A DNA stretch of 7,954 nt from Anaerolineales bacterium (GCA_024643945.1 JAHELX010000264.1:1-7954); one strand, 5' to 3'. Numbered from the stretch's first letter, positions 1 through 7,811 are shown. Notes: generated by a model not told the origin, from the letters alone. A program made the numbers and translations.

Positions 1-1
1 G

Positions 2-1021
<1,020 letters not shown>

Positions 1022-1046
1022 GTATCAATGAAGTGGAGGAGTTAGC

Positions 1047-1505
1047 ATGTTCAATCAAAAACGCGGGCCGAAATGGCGCATCCTGTACCTGGTCCTTCCC
1101 CTGGCTGCAGGATTGTTTTGGCTCCAAATGCAGGCGACTTGGCCGGAAGCGGGGCATCAAGTTGCGGAAGTCGGCGTCATCCTGCTTACCTACGGACTCG
1201 TAGCGCTCTGGCTGCGGGCCAATCGACTGGCCATCCTGAATGTAGACAATAGGAAACATGAGAAGAGCGGCCAGCAGAGCCGAATACGAGTCATCCTCAT
1301 GGAAGACATATCTGCGGAAGAGCATGGCGATTCACCCGTGGAGCCTGCTCTGCCGCCTGTGGTGAGACTGGGAGCGAATGGCTGGGCACGTGTTCCCCGA
1401 ACTCTGGTGACTGGCTGGAGCTCGTCCGACTCCGGCCCGCTCCTCATTCAGCACAATAGGTTCGACTCCCCGTTGAACGCATGGACCGCAGGGGAGGAGG
1501 AATAG
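1047..1505 (+). CDS. Unrecognised two-helix membrane protein inserted between kdpB and kdpC
   Basis: I do not recognise this 152-aa protein. It starts 25 bases after the kdpB stop, with a good SD (GGAGGA at 1035-1040, 6 bases before the ATG). Its stop codon lies two bases before the kdpC start, and the kdpC SD sits inside its last codons, so the gene is translationally woven into the operon. The N-terminus is basic (KRGPKW). It is followed by two likely membrane segments at about residues 12-29 ([17 protein letters not shown]) and 38-56 ([18 protein letters not shown]), and then a polar tail of about 95 residues rich in Ser, Pro and acidic residues, ending in EEE. By the positive-inside rule both ends would be cytoplasmic. 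KdpF, the usual small Kdp subunit, has about 29 residues and one helix, so this is not ordinary KdpF. A role as an accessory or stabilising Kdp subunit is inferred only from position. The gene looks less GC-rich than kdpB and kdpC. Confidence 0.8.
   Translation: MFNQKRGPKWRILYLVLPLAAGLFWLQMQATWPEAGHQVAEVGVILLTYGLVALWLRANRLAILNVDNRKHEKSGQQSRIRVILMEDISAEEHGDSPVEPALPPVVRLGANGWARVPRTLVTGWSSSDSGPLLIQHNRFDSPLNAWTAGEEE
1493..1500 (+). promoter_or_regulatory. Ribosome binding site that fixes the kdpC start
   Basis: GGAGGAGG lies 7 bases upstream of the ATG at 1508. The only earlier in-frame ATG (1481) has no SD and would add nine residues not expected in KdpC. The site lies within the last codons of the preceding small gene. 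Confidence 0.8.
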
Positions 1506-1507
1506 CC

Positions 1508-2080
1508 ATGCTTTCACAACTGCGTCCCGCCATGGTTTGCCTGGTGTTCTTTACGCTGTTGACCGGGCTGGCGTATCCCCTGGCCATGACCGGGCTGGCC
1601 CAGGCTGTTTTCCCATATGAAGCCAACGGCAGCCTGCTCGAGCGCGGTGGGCGGGTGGTGGGCTCGGAGATCATCGGCCAACCCTTCGACGATCCCCGCT
1701 ACTTCTGGGGACGGCCCTCGGCGACAGACCCATTCCCGTACAACGCGGCTGCGTCGGCCGGCTCGAACTTAGGGCCGACCAATCCGGCGCTGGAAGCGGC
1801 AGTCAAAGTGCGGGTGGCGGCCCTGCGAGCCGCCGACCCGGGCAACACCCAGCCCATCCCGGTGGACCTGGTGACCGCCTCGGCCAGCGGGCTGGACCCG
1901 CACATCAGTGTGGCGGCGGCGCTGTACCAGGTCCCACGCGTGGCGCGCGCCAGGGGCCTGAGCGAAGAGCAGGTGCGGGCGCTGGTCGGGCAGTTCACAG
2001 AAGGGCGACAGTACGGGTTGTTGGGCGAGCCGCGTGTCAACGTGCTCAAGCTTAACCTGGCACTGGATGTGATGTCATAA
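1508..2080 (+). CDS. kdpC: KdpC, small subunit of the K+-transporting ATPase
   Basis: KdpC is the single-span subunit of KdpFABC. It binds KdpA and KdpB and is thought to assist ATP binding and complex stability. From the ATG at 1508 the protein is 190 residues, the same length as E. coli KdpC. One N-terminal membrane helix covers about residues 8-30, followed by the extracytoplasmic domain. Family hallmarks are clear: [43 protein letters not shown] spacing (read here as [13 protein letters not shown]), [11 protein letters not shown], the signature [13 protein letters not shown], and the closing [11 protein letters not shown]. No break or missing block is seen. It follows the small membrane-protein gene with only two bases between stop and start, which suggests coupled translation. 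It is the last pump gene before the kdpDE regulatory pair. Confidence 0.97.
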   Translation: MLSQLRPAMVCLVFFTLLTGLAYPLAMTGLAQAVFPYEANGSLLERGGRVVGSEIIGQPFDDPRYFWGRPSATDPFPYNAAASAGSNLGPTNPALEAAVKVRVAALRAADPGNTQPIPVDLVTASASGLDPHISVAAALYQVPRVARARGLSEEQVRALVGQFTEGRQYGLLGEPRVNVLKLNLALDVMS

Positions 2081-2092
2081 CTGAGGTATAAT
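2064..2092 (+). promoter_or_regulatory. Possible internal promoter in front of kdpDE
   Basis: A perfect -10 hexamer TATAAT is at 2087-2092, just after the kdpC stop. At 17-bp spacing the -35 position reads TGGATG (2064-2069), only 3 of 6 matches to TTGACA, and there is no TGn extension. It could give a low constitutive level of the sensor and regulator, but a chance match is quite possible. Confidence 0.3.
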
Positions 2093-2122
2093 GGAGGAAG
2101 GGCAAAGCCGCCCTTCGCCTCC
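2093..2122 (+). other. Strong RNA hairpin between kdpC and kdpD
   Basis: GGAGGAAGGGC (2093-2103) pairs with GCCCTT plus CCTCC (2110-2115 and 2118-2122). This gives 11 base pairs, interrupted only by a 2-base bulge (CG, 2116-2117), around a 6-base loop AAAGCC. No run of T follows, so it does not look like a standard intrinsic terminator. It is better read as an RNA processing, stability or attenuation element that could lower expression of kdpDE relative to the pump genes. Confidence 0.6.
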
Positions 2123-2155
2123 TATGGGGCCATTCGGCTGAGTTGCAGGTATGGC

Positions 2156-4843
2156 ATGCTGGAAGAACATAAGCGTCCCGACCCTGACGTGTTGTTGGCT
2201 CACGTCCAGGCTGAAGAACTACGGCAGGCGCGGGGCAAGTTAAAGATTTTCTTAGGATACGTGGCTGGCGTAGGCAAAACCTACGCCATGCTGGAGGCCG
2301 CCCAACAGCGCCAGGCTGAAGGCGCTGATGTGGTGGTAGCCTACGTGGACACACACGGCCGGGTTGAGACCGAAGCCTTATTAGAAAGCCTGGAGATAAT
2401 TCCCCGCCAACAAGTTAACTACCGCGGCCGAATTCTGACCGAAATGGACATCGATACGGTCCTGGCTCGCCGGCCGCAACTGGCGCTGGTAGACGAGCTG
2501 GCCCACACCAATGTACCCGGCTCGCGCCACCTGAAACGGCATCAGGATGTGGAAGAGCTGCTGGCTGCCGGCATCGACGTCTACACCACGCTAAACGTTC
2601 AGCACATCGAGAGTCTTAACGACGTTGTGGCCCAGATTACTGGCATCACCGTCCGGGAAACGGTCCCTGATCCCATCCTGGACGAAGCCAACGAGATTGA
2701 ACTGATTGATTTGCCCATCGATGAACTCTTGCAACGACTGGAAGAGGGCAAAGTGTATGTCCCTGAGCAGGTGGCCTATGCGGTTAAAAAGTTCTTCCGG
2801 CCCGGGAATCTGACCGCCCTGCGGGAACTGGCCCTGCGCCGCGCGGCCGACCGGGTTGACCAGCAGATGCGCGCCTATATGCAGACCCGGGCCATTGCCG
2901 GTCCCTGGCCGGCCGGCGAGCGGGTGCTGGTCTGCGTCAGCGCCAGCCCGCTCAGCGAACGCCTGGTGCGGACCGGGCGGCGCCTGGCGGTTCGCCTCAA
3001 TGCCCAGTGGTTTGTCGCTTACGTGGAAACTCCCGACCAGGCCCGGCTATCGGAAGCCGACCGCGACCGGGTGGCCCGCACGCTGCGATTGGCCGAAACC
3101 CTGGGCGCCAGGGCGGTCACTCTCCAGGGCCATTCGGTGGCCGACGGCGTGCTGGCCTACGCCCGGATGCACAATATCACCAAAATTATCGCCGGGAAAC
3201 CGCTACGGCCGCGCTGGCGCGAATTGCTCCAGGGGTCTATTGTTGATCAGATCATTCGCCGCAGCAACGAGATTGACGTATACGTCATCAGCAGCATCCC
3301 TGAAACCTCTCGGGCGCTAGAAGTACCACCCCAGCCGTTACACCGCGCCTGGGCCCGTTACGTGCAAGGGCTGGCCCTTGTCGCCGCCGTAACGCTGCTG
3401 GGCCAGCCCGTTCGTCCTTTCATGGCGCCGACCAACCTGGTCATGGCCTACCTGCTGATCGTCGTCATTGCCGCGATTCGCCTGGGCCGCGGTCCTTCGA
3501 TTGTGACAGCCATCTTGAGTGTATTGGCCTTCGATCTCTTCTTTGTGCCCCCGCGCCTGACGTTTGTAGTCACCGATGCCCAGTATTTGCTGACCTTTGC
3601 CGGCCTGCTGGCCGTCGGGCTGGTGATCAGTACCCTCACTTCGCGCGTGCGTGATCAGGCCAGGGCCGCCCAGCAGCGTGAGGCCCAGACGGCGGCCTCG
3701 TACGATCTCAGCCGAGATCTGGCCGCAGCCATGGGGCTGGAAGACATTATCCGGGCCGTTATCACCCACGTGGGCCAGATCTTCAATCGCCAGGTAGCTA
3801 TCTTGTTGCCGGAAGGGGAGACCCTGGTGCCGTATGCCATGGATTCAGGCTTTGGTTTTAACGAAGATGAGCGGGCGGTGGCAACCTGGACCTTTCAACA
3901 TGGCCAGCCGGCCGGACGGGGTACGGACACCCTACCCGGGGCCGACGCCCGTTACCTGCCGTTTAAGACGGCGCATGGCGTCGTAGGTGTATTAGGAGTT
4001 AAAGCGGTGATTGGCGGCGATCAACTGACCCCGGAACAGCGGCGACTCATGGAAGCCTTTGCCAGCCAGACTGCGCTGGCCATCGAGCGCGCCCAACTGG
4101 CCCAGCAGGCTCAGCAGGCCCAATTACTCCAGGAGGCAGAGAAGTTGCAGACGGCGCTGCTCAACTCCATCTCCCACGACCTCCGCACGCCCCTGGCATC
4201 CATTACCGGCGTCCTGAGCAGCCTGCGCGATGATGGCGCCTTTTTGGATGAAGCCACCCGCGTGGACATGGTTGAAATGGCCTGGGAGGAAGCCAGGCGG
4301 ATGAACCGGCTGGTCGGCAACCTGCTGGATATGACCCGCCTGGAAGCCGGGGCGCTCAAGGTCAAACGGGAGCCGGCGGACCTGCAGGACCTGATTGGCG
4401 TCGCGCTGGCGCAACTGGCGGATCGGCTGCGTGATCGACCAGTTCAGGTCGATATTCCCCCGGAATTACCCTGGGTTCCTTTAGATTTTGTGCTTATTGT
4501 CCAGGTGCTGGTCAATTTGCTGGACAACGCGCTCAAGTACTCGCCGGCCGGGACGCCCATCGAGGTGCGCGTTCGTCTAAAAGATTCCCAGGTAGAGATG
4601 GATGTGATTGATCGCGGCCGCGGTATTCCCCCATCTGATTTGGACCGCGTCTTCGATAAGTTCTACCGGGTCCAATCGCCGGAAGGCGTGAGCGGCACCG
4701 GGCTGGGCTTATCCATCGCTAAAGGCATTGTTGAAGCGCATGGTGGCCACATCTGGGCCGAGAACCGGGCCGAAGGGGGACTCGTGGTCACGCTGGCGCT
4801 GCCGCTGGGTGAGTCGGAGTACCAGGTAAAGGTAGGATTATGA
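2156..4843 (+). CDS. kdpD: KdpD, K+/turgor sensor histidine kinase
   Basis: KdpD is a membrane histidine kinase that responds to K+ limitation and ionic strength and controls phosphorylation of KdpE. The 895-aa length matches the family (E. coli 894). The N-terminal KdpD domain has a Walker A motif GYVAGVGKT (34-42) and the conserved LVDELAHTNVPGSRH (111-125). A universal-stress-like domain follows at about 255-380. Four closely spaced membrane helices lie at about 401-419, 427-443, 447-465 and 477-495, then a GAF-like region at about 515-645 and a Gln/Ala-rich signalling helix (646-665). The kinase core has phospho-acceptor His674 in SISHDLRTPL, N box NLLDNALKYS (787-796), DRGRGIP (819-825), FDKFYR and GTGLGLSI (847-854), so it looks catalytically complete. 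The ATG at 2156 has only a weak AGG at 2147-2149, but no better in-frame start exists upstream. The end overlaps kdpE by 4 bases. Confidence 0.97.
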   Translation: MLEEHKRPDPDVLLAHVQAEELRQARGKLKIFLGYVAGVGKTYAMLEAAQQRQAEGADVVVAYVDTHGRVETEALLESLEIIPRQQVNYRGRILTEMDIDTVLARRPQLALVDELAHTNVPGSRHLKRHQDVEELLAAGIDVYTTLNVQHIESLNDVVAQITGITVRETVPDPILDEANEIELIDLPIDELLQRLEEGKVYVPEQVAYAVKKFFRPGNLTALRELALRRAADRVDQQMRAYMQTRAIAGPWPAGERVLVCVSASPLSERLVRTGRRLAVRLNAQWFVAYVETPDQARLSEADRDRVARTLRLAETLGARAVTLQGHSVADGVLAYARMHNITKIIAGKPLRPRWRELLQGSIVDQIIRRSNEIDVYVISSIPETSRALEVPPQPLHRAWARYVQGLALVAAVTLLGQPVRPFMAPTNLVMAYLLIVVIAAIRLGRGPSIVTAILSVLAFDLFFVPPRLTFVVTDAQYLLTFAGLLAVGLVISTLTSRVRDQARAAQQREAQTAASYDLSRDLAAAMGLEDIIRAVITHVGQIFNRQVAILLPEGETLVPYAMDSGFGFNEDERAVATWTFQHGQPAGRGTDTLPGADARYLPFKTAHGVVGVLGVKAVIGGDQLTPEQRRLMEAFASQTALAIERAQLAQQAQQAQLLQEAEKLQTALLNSISHDLRTPLASITGVLSSLRDDGAFLDEATRVDMVEMAWEEARRMNRLVGNLLDMTRLEAGALKVKREPADLQDLIGVALAQLADRLRDRPVQVDIPPELPWVPLDFVLIVQVLVNLLDNALKYSPAGTPIEVRVRLKDSQVEMDVIDRGRGIPPSDLDRVFDKFYRVQSPEGVSGTGLGLSIAKGIVEAHGGHIWAENRAEGGLVVTLALPLGESEYQVKVGL

Positions 4844-5532
4844 GCGAGTCCGGGCCCCGGGTTCTGATCGTGGATGATGAGTATGCCATTCGGCGTTTCT
4901 TACGCGCTTCCTTAACGGCTCATAATCATACCGTGTTTGAAGCGGTTAGCGGTCAGGAAGCGCTGGCCGCCGTGGCGGCTCACCGGCCTGATGTCGTTAT
5001 CCTCGATCTGGGCCTGCCGGATATGGACGGCGTCGAAGTCACGCGCCAACTGCGGGAGTGGAGCCAGGTACCGATTATCATCCTTTCCGTGCGCGAGCAG
5101 GAGACGGACAAGATCGCCGCGCTCGACGCCGGGGCGGATGACTACCTGACCAAGCCCTTTGGTATAGGCGAGTTATTGGCGCGGCTGCGGGTAGCGCTGC
5201 GGCGGGTTGCTCAACCTGCCACTGAGCCGGTCTTTACCAGCGGCGAACTGACGGTGGATTTGATGCGGCGCCTGGTGACCGTCGCCGAACGGCCGATTCA
5301 GTTAACGCCGACCGAGTATGACCTGCTCAAGTTTCTGATCGCTCACGCCGGCAAAGTGCTCACGCATGGGCAGATTTTACGTCAGGTCTGGGGCCGAGGC
5401 TATGAGCAGGAGACGCATCTGTTGCGTGTTAACATTAGCAACTTGCGCCGCAAGCTTGAACCCGATCCAACTCGCCCCATCTATATTCTAACCGAGCCGG
5501 GTGTTGGCTACCGGCTCCAAAGGCTGGAATAG
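4840..5532 (+). CDS. kdpE: KdpE, OmpR/PhoB-family response regulator
   Basis: This is the DNA-binding partner of KdpD, normally the activator of the kdp pump operon. The 230 residues comprise a receiver domain (about 7-120) and a winged-helix output domain (about 132-229). In the receiver, the acidic pair Asp12/Asp13, phospho-acceptor Asp56 (in VILDLGLPDMDG), Ser83 and Lys105 (LTKPF) are all present. The output domain shows LTPTEYDLLKFL, the helix region THLLRVNISNLRRKLE (192-207) that should carry the DNA contacts, and the wing ending in TEPGVGYRL. The ATG overlaps the kdpD stop (ATGA), a sign of coupled translation and equimolar output, and has an SD-like AGGTAGGA just upstream. A close paralogue starts at 7822. 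The direct-repeat array at 5612-5662, just downstream, is a plausible binding site for this protein, but that is inferred. Confidence 0.96.
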   Translation: MSESGPRVLIVDDEYAIRRFLRASLTAHNHTVFEAVSGQEALAAVAAHRPDVVILDLGLPDMDGVEVTRQLREWSQVPIIILSVREQETDKIAALDAGADDYLTKPFGIGELLARLRVALRRVAQPATEPVFTSGELTVDLMRRLVTVAERPIQLTPTEYDLLKFLIAHAGKVLTHGQILRQVWGRGYEQETHLLRVNISNLRRKLEPDPTRPIYILTEPGVGYRLQRLE

Positions 5533-5573
5533 CTCATACCAGTTACTGCCCGCGCTGGGTTCTCCCCTGTAAC

Positions 5574-5600
5574 GCCAGTTGCCTGGCCCCCTCTTTGTCC
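5574..5600 (+). terminator. Possible weak terminator after kdpE
   Basis: GCCAG (5574-5578) and CTGGC (5583-5587) form a 5-bp stem with a TTGC loop, followed by a pyrimidine-rich stretch (CCCCCTCTTTGTCCCTTTTC) instead of a clean T run. A second pairing, GTTAC (5542-5546) with GTAAC (5569-5573), could stack outside it. Position about 40 bases after the kdpE stop fits an operon end, but the stem is short. Confidence 0.3.
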
Positions 5601-5611
5601 CTTTTCAACTA

Positions 5612-5662
5612 TTCTTGACACTTTCTTGACGTCCAGCCATGTTTTCTTGACCCCTCATTGAC
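5612..5662 (+). repeat. Four phased TTCTTGAC direct repeats, probable response-regulator operator
   Basis: Copies are TTCTTGAC at 5612-5619, 5623-5630 and 5644-5651, with a 6-of-8 match, TCATTGAC, at 5655-5662. Start-to-start distances are 11, 21 and 11 bp, so there are two tandem pairs on one face of the helix. OmpR/PhoB-family regulators bind head-to-tail to direct repeats of about 11 bp (pho boxes are the standard case), so each pair fits one regulator dimer. The array ends 11 bp before a -10-like hexamer. KdpE, or the paralogue encoded after kimA, is the obvious candidate protein; its identity is inferred. Confidence 0.7.
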
Positions 5663-5679
5663 TTCAATCCATGTATACT
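5655..5679 (+). promoter_or_regulatory. Candidate activator-dependent promoter of kimA
   Basis: TATACT at 5674-5679 is a 5-of-6 match to a -10 element. No normal -35 sits at 16-18 bp; instead the last TTGAC repeat ends at 5662, 11 bp upstream. In PhoB-type promoters the activator box replaces the -35 and lies about 10 bp before the -10, which is the spacing seen here. The transcript would start near 5686, giving a leader of about 140 bases before the permease gene. Confidence 0.55.
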
Positions 5680-5737
5680 CACAACGGTATTTACTCATAT
5701 GCCGCTCGGCCAGTCCGCGGTTCCAATCGGTGACAAG

Positions 5738-5777
5738 CCTGGAGCGTAATTGTCGCGCCCTGGAGGCTAACATTGTC
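5738..5777 (+). repeat. Imperfect direct repeat in the kimA leader
   Basis: CCTGGAGCGTAATTGTC (5738-5754) is repeated as CCTGGAGGCTAACATTGTC (5759-5777), with a CG/GC swap and a 2-base insertion, at a start-to-start distance of 21 bp. Each copy contains a GGAG Shine-Dalgarno-like core followed by a TTG. It may be a small local duplication of a translation-start region or a protein site. Confidence 0.4.
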
Positions 5778-5811
5778 AAACTATTCACGAACGACTCCAA
5801 GAAAAGGATGA
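5762..5811 (+). other. Possible leader peptide ORF before kimA
   Basis: An SD GGAGG (5762-5766) stands 6 bases before a TTG at 5773, which opens a 12-codon ORF (MSNYSRTTPRKG) ending at TGA 5809-5811. It is the best SD in this leader, yet it is not in the frame of the permease. It may be a leader peptide affecting kimA translation, the trace of a frameshift in the permease N-terminus, or chance. Confidence 0.25.
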
Positions 5812-5824
5812 CTCGCTGAAAAAA

Positions 5825-7786
5825 GTGGAAAGCGATTACTATAATAAAACCATTTGTCAAGACCGGTTAGACCGATGGCGAACCTTGAGTTTGGCGGGAT
5901 TAAAACGCTTCCTCATCGGCGAACCATTTCCCAGCAGCAAGGAGATCCACGAGCGCCTGGATAAGGTCCGGGCGCTGGCCGTCTTTGCCTCGGACCCGAT
6001 CAGCAGTAATGCCTACGCCACCGAAGCAATTATGAGTATCCTCATCCTGCTGGGCAGTACGGCGCTGGTCTTGACCATGCCTATTGCTCTGGGTATTGCC
6101 CTGCTGGTCCTGTTGGTCATCTTCAGCTACGTCCAAACCATTCTCCATTACCCCGAAGGAGGGGGCGCCTATACCGTCGCCAGGGATAACCTGGGAACGC
6201 TGCCGTCGCTGCTGGCTGCCGCTGCTTTACTGACCGATTACATCCTGACCGTTTCCGTATCGGTTTCGGCCGGTATCCGGGCCATCACCTCGGCTTTCCC
6301 GGAATATCACGATTACCGGGTGTTTATGGCTTTGCTGGCCATTTTCATCATCACCTGGGCTAACCTGCGCGGCGTCCGCGAGAGCGGGACCATTTTTGCC
6401 TTTCCCACCTACGCCTTTGTGGGCGGCGTGCTGGTAACGATCGGCCTGGGATTGGTGCGCTACTTTGGCCTCTTGGGTGCGGCGCCCATGATCTCCCCGG
6501 CCCCGATCGTGGAGGCGGTCAGCCCGGTGACCAGCCTGGCTTACGTCTGGCTGCTGCTGCGCGCCTTTGCCGCCGGCTGTACAGCGTTAACCGGGATCGA
6601 GGCGATCAGTAACGGTATCCAGGCTTTTAAACCGCCCGAATCTAAAAATGCAGCCAAGACTATGGTGGCTATGGGCGTGATGGCCATGTCGCTCTTTATC
6701 GGCATCGCCTTCCTGGCGACTCATCTGAACCTGGTGCCCCACGAGCGGGACAGCATCCTGTCGCAGATGACCCGGACGGTCACTGGGGGCGGATTTCTTT
6801 ACTACTGGGTCCAGTTGTTTACCATGCTTATCCTGATCCTGGCCGCCAATACCGGCTTCCAGGACTTCCCCCGGCTCAGTTCCTTCCTGGCCAGGGATGG
6901 CTTTCTGCCGCGCTGGCTGCAGAACCGGGGCGACCGGCTGGTCTTTAGCTACGGGATCATTACGTTGGCTATCGTCGCTTCGACGCTTGTCGTCGTTTTT
7001 CAAGCCGACGAAATCGCCATGCTGCCGCTATACGCCCTGGGGGTCATGCTCAGTTTTACCCTGTCGCAGGCCGGCATGGTCCGCCTGATGGGGAAAGTGG
7101 GCAAGGTGTCGCCGGGTGAGCAGGTTCACACCGGGGCTACCATCATTCACTACGAAAAAGGCTGGTGGTGGAAGCGGGCCGTTAATGCTGTTGGGTCCGT
7201 GACCACCTTGATCGTCTTGATCGTCCTGGTCGCTACCAAGTTTGTCGAGGGTGCCTGGATCGTGGTGCTGATTGTGGCGCTGTTGATCTGGCTCTTCCGC
7301 TCAGTCAAGGCCCACTATATGCACGTGGCTGAGTCTCTGCGGATGGCTAATTTTTCTCCGGCGGATACCCTGGAAGTGGCCAACGTTGTCATCGTCCCCA
7401 TTGCCGACGTGCACCGGGGTACACTGCGGGCGCTGCGCTACGCCCGGCGGCTGTCCAATAACGTACGCGCCGTCAGCATTGCCACCAGCTCGACTGCCAA
7501 ACAGCGGCTGCAGGAACGCTGGGAACGCTTCTCAGAATTTACCGACGGCATAGAGCTAAAGGTGATTGAATATGATTTCCGTGATCTGCTGACGCCGCTG
7601 GTCGAATACATCGAATACGTCAACAATGAGGAGTATCCCGACCAGTTGACGACCGTGGTTATTCCAGAATTTGTACCCAGGTCTATAGGCCCCTACCTGC
7701 TGCATAACCAGACGGCCAACTTCCTGCGTTTCCGCCTGAGAAGTTCTCCAGACATCGTGGTGATTGACGTGCCGTACCATATTTAG
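5825..7786 (+). CDS. kimA: KimA-type high-affinity potassium importer (APC superfamily)
   Basis: This is a 653-aa membrane permease of the KUP-like branch of the APC superfamily, closest by eye to Bacillus KimA (YdaO, 607 aa), a K+/H+ symporter. About twelve hydrophobic segments span residues 70-490, followed by a soluble C-terminal domain (about 515-653). Landmarks include FLIGEP, ASDPISSNAYATE, YPEGGGAYTVARDNLG, LTDYILTVSVSVSAG, CTALTGIEAISN, AANTGFQDFP, FLARDGFLPR, LPLYALGV, LHNQTANFLRFRLR and a terminal VIDVPYH. Residues I recall as K+ or proton sites in KimA (Asp36, Tyr43, Asp117, Thr230, Glu233, Tyr377) align with Asp57, Tyr64, Asp138, Thr256, Glu259 and Tyr403 here; all are kept. The start is uncertain. 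GTG 5825 has no well-placed SD (AAGGA at 5804-5808 is 16 bases away), while an in-frame CTG at 5816 is 7 bases from it, and the frame is open back to 5771. An amino-acid permease is the alternative reading, but the motif match and Kdp context favour K+. Confidence 0.88.
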   Translation: MESDYYNKTICQDRLDRWRTLSLAGLKRFLIGEPFPSSKEIHERLDKVRALAVFASDPISSNAYATEAIMSILILLGSTALVLTMPIALGIALLVLLVIFSYVQTILHYPEGGGAYTVARDNLGTLPSLLAAAALLTDYILTVSVSVSAGIRAITSAFPEYHDYRVFMALLAIFIITWANLRGVRESGTIFAFPTYAFVGGVLVTIGLGLVRYFGLLGAAPMISPAPIVEAVSPVTSLAYVWLLLRAFAAGCTALTGIEAISNGIQAFKPPESKNAAKTMVAMGVMAMSLFIGIAFLATHLNLVPHERDSILSQMTRTVTGGGFLYYWVQLFTMLILILAANTGFQDFPRLSSFLARDGFLPRWLQNRGDRLVFSYGIITLAIVASTLVVVFQADEIAMLPLYALGVMLSFTLSQAGMVRLMGKVGKVSPGEQVHTGATIIHYEKGWWWKRAVNAVGSVTTLIVLIVLVATKFVEGAWIVVLIVALLIWLFRSVKAHYMHVAESLRMANFSPADTLEVANVVIVPIADVHRGTLRALRYARRLSNNVRAVSIATSSTAKQRLQERWERFSEFTDGIELKVIEYDFRDLLTPLVEYIEYVNNEEYPDQLTTVVIPEFVPRSIGPYLLHNQTANFLRFRLRSSPDIVVIDVPYHI

Positions 7787-7811
7787 GTGATGGTCAACTG
7801 GAGTCAGAGTC

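Noticed and set aside
1481..1507. Upstream ATG start for kdpC
   Set aside because: It has no SD, sits inside the preceding gene, and adds residues (DRRGGGIA) not typical of KdpC; ATG 1508 has an ideal SD and gives the family length.
2151..2240. Alternative ATG at 2151 just before the kdpD start
   Set aside because: It is in another frame and ends after about 29 codons with no recognisable protein; the 2156 frame encodes KdpD.
2856..3320. Plus-strand 154-codon ORF in a second frame of kdpD
   Set aside because: Its translation is Pro/Ala/Arg/Trp-rich low-quality sequence, and the KdpD frame across it is fully conserved.
5615..5663. The TTGAC units read as ordinary -35 boxes of several sigma-70 promoters
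   Set aside because: None has an acceptable -10 at 16-18 bp. The regular 11/21/11 spacing and the 11-bp gap to TATACT fit activator half-sites better.
5717..5733. tRNA T-loop-like string GGTTCCAATC
   Set aside because: The flanking bases do not form a 5-bp T stem and no anticodon or acceptor arms are present.
5680..5824. ydaO-type c-di-AMP riboswitch in the kimA leader, expected by analogy with Bacillus kimA
   Set aside because: Apart from a short GGCTAAC I cannot find the conserved blocks or paired arms of that riboswitch, and the leader of about 140 bases shows no convincing multi-stem fold by eye. A covariance-model search would settle it.
6587..7003. Minus-strand ORF of 138 codons inside the permease gene
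   Set aside because: It lies wholly opposite a strongly conserved coding region and is a composition shadow; the same applies to the minus-strand ORFs at 490-744, 1014-1325, 1699-2049, 3338-3769, 4124-4414 and 7556-7945.
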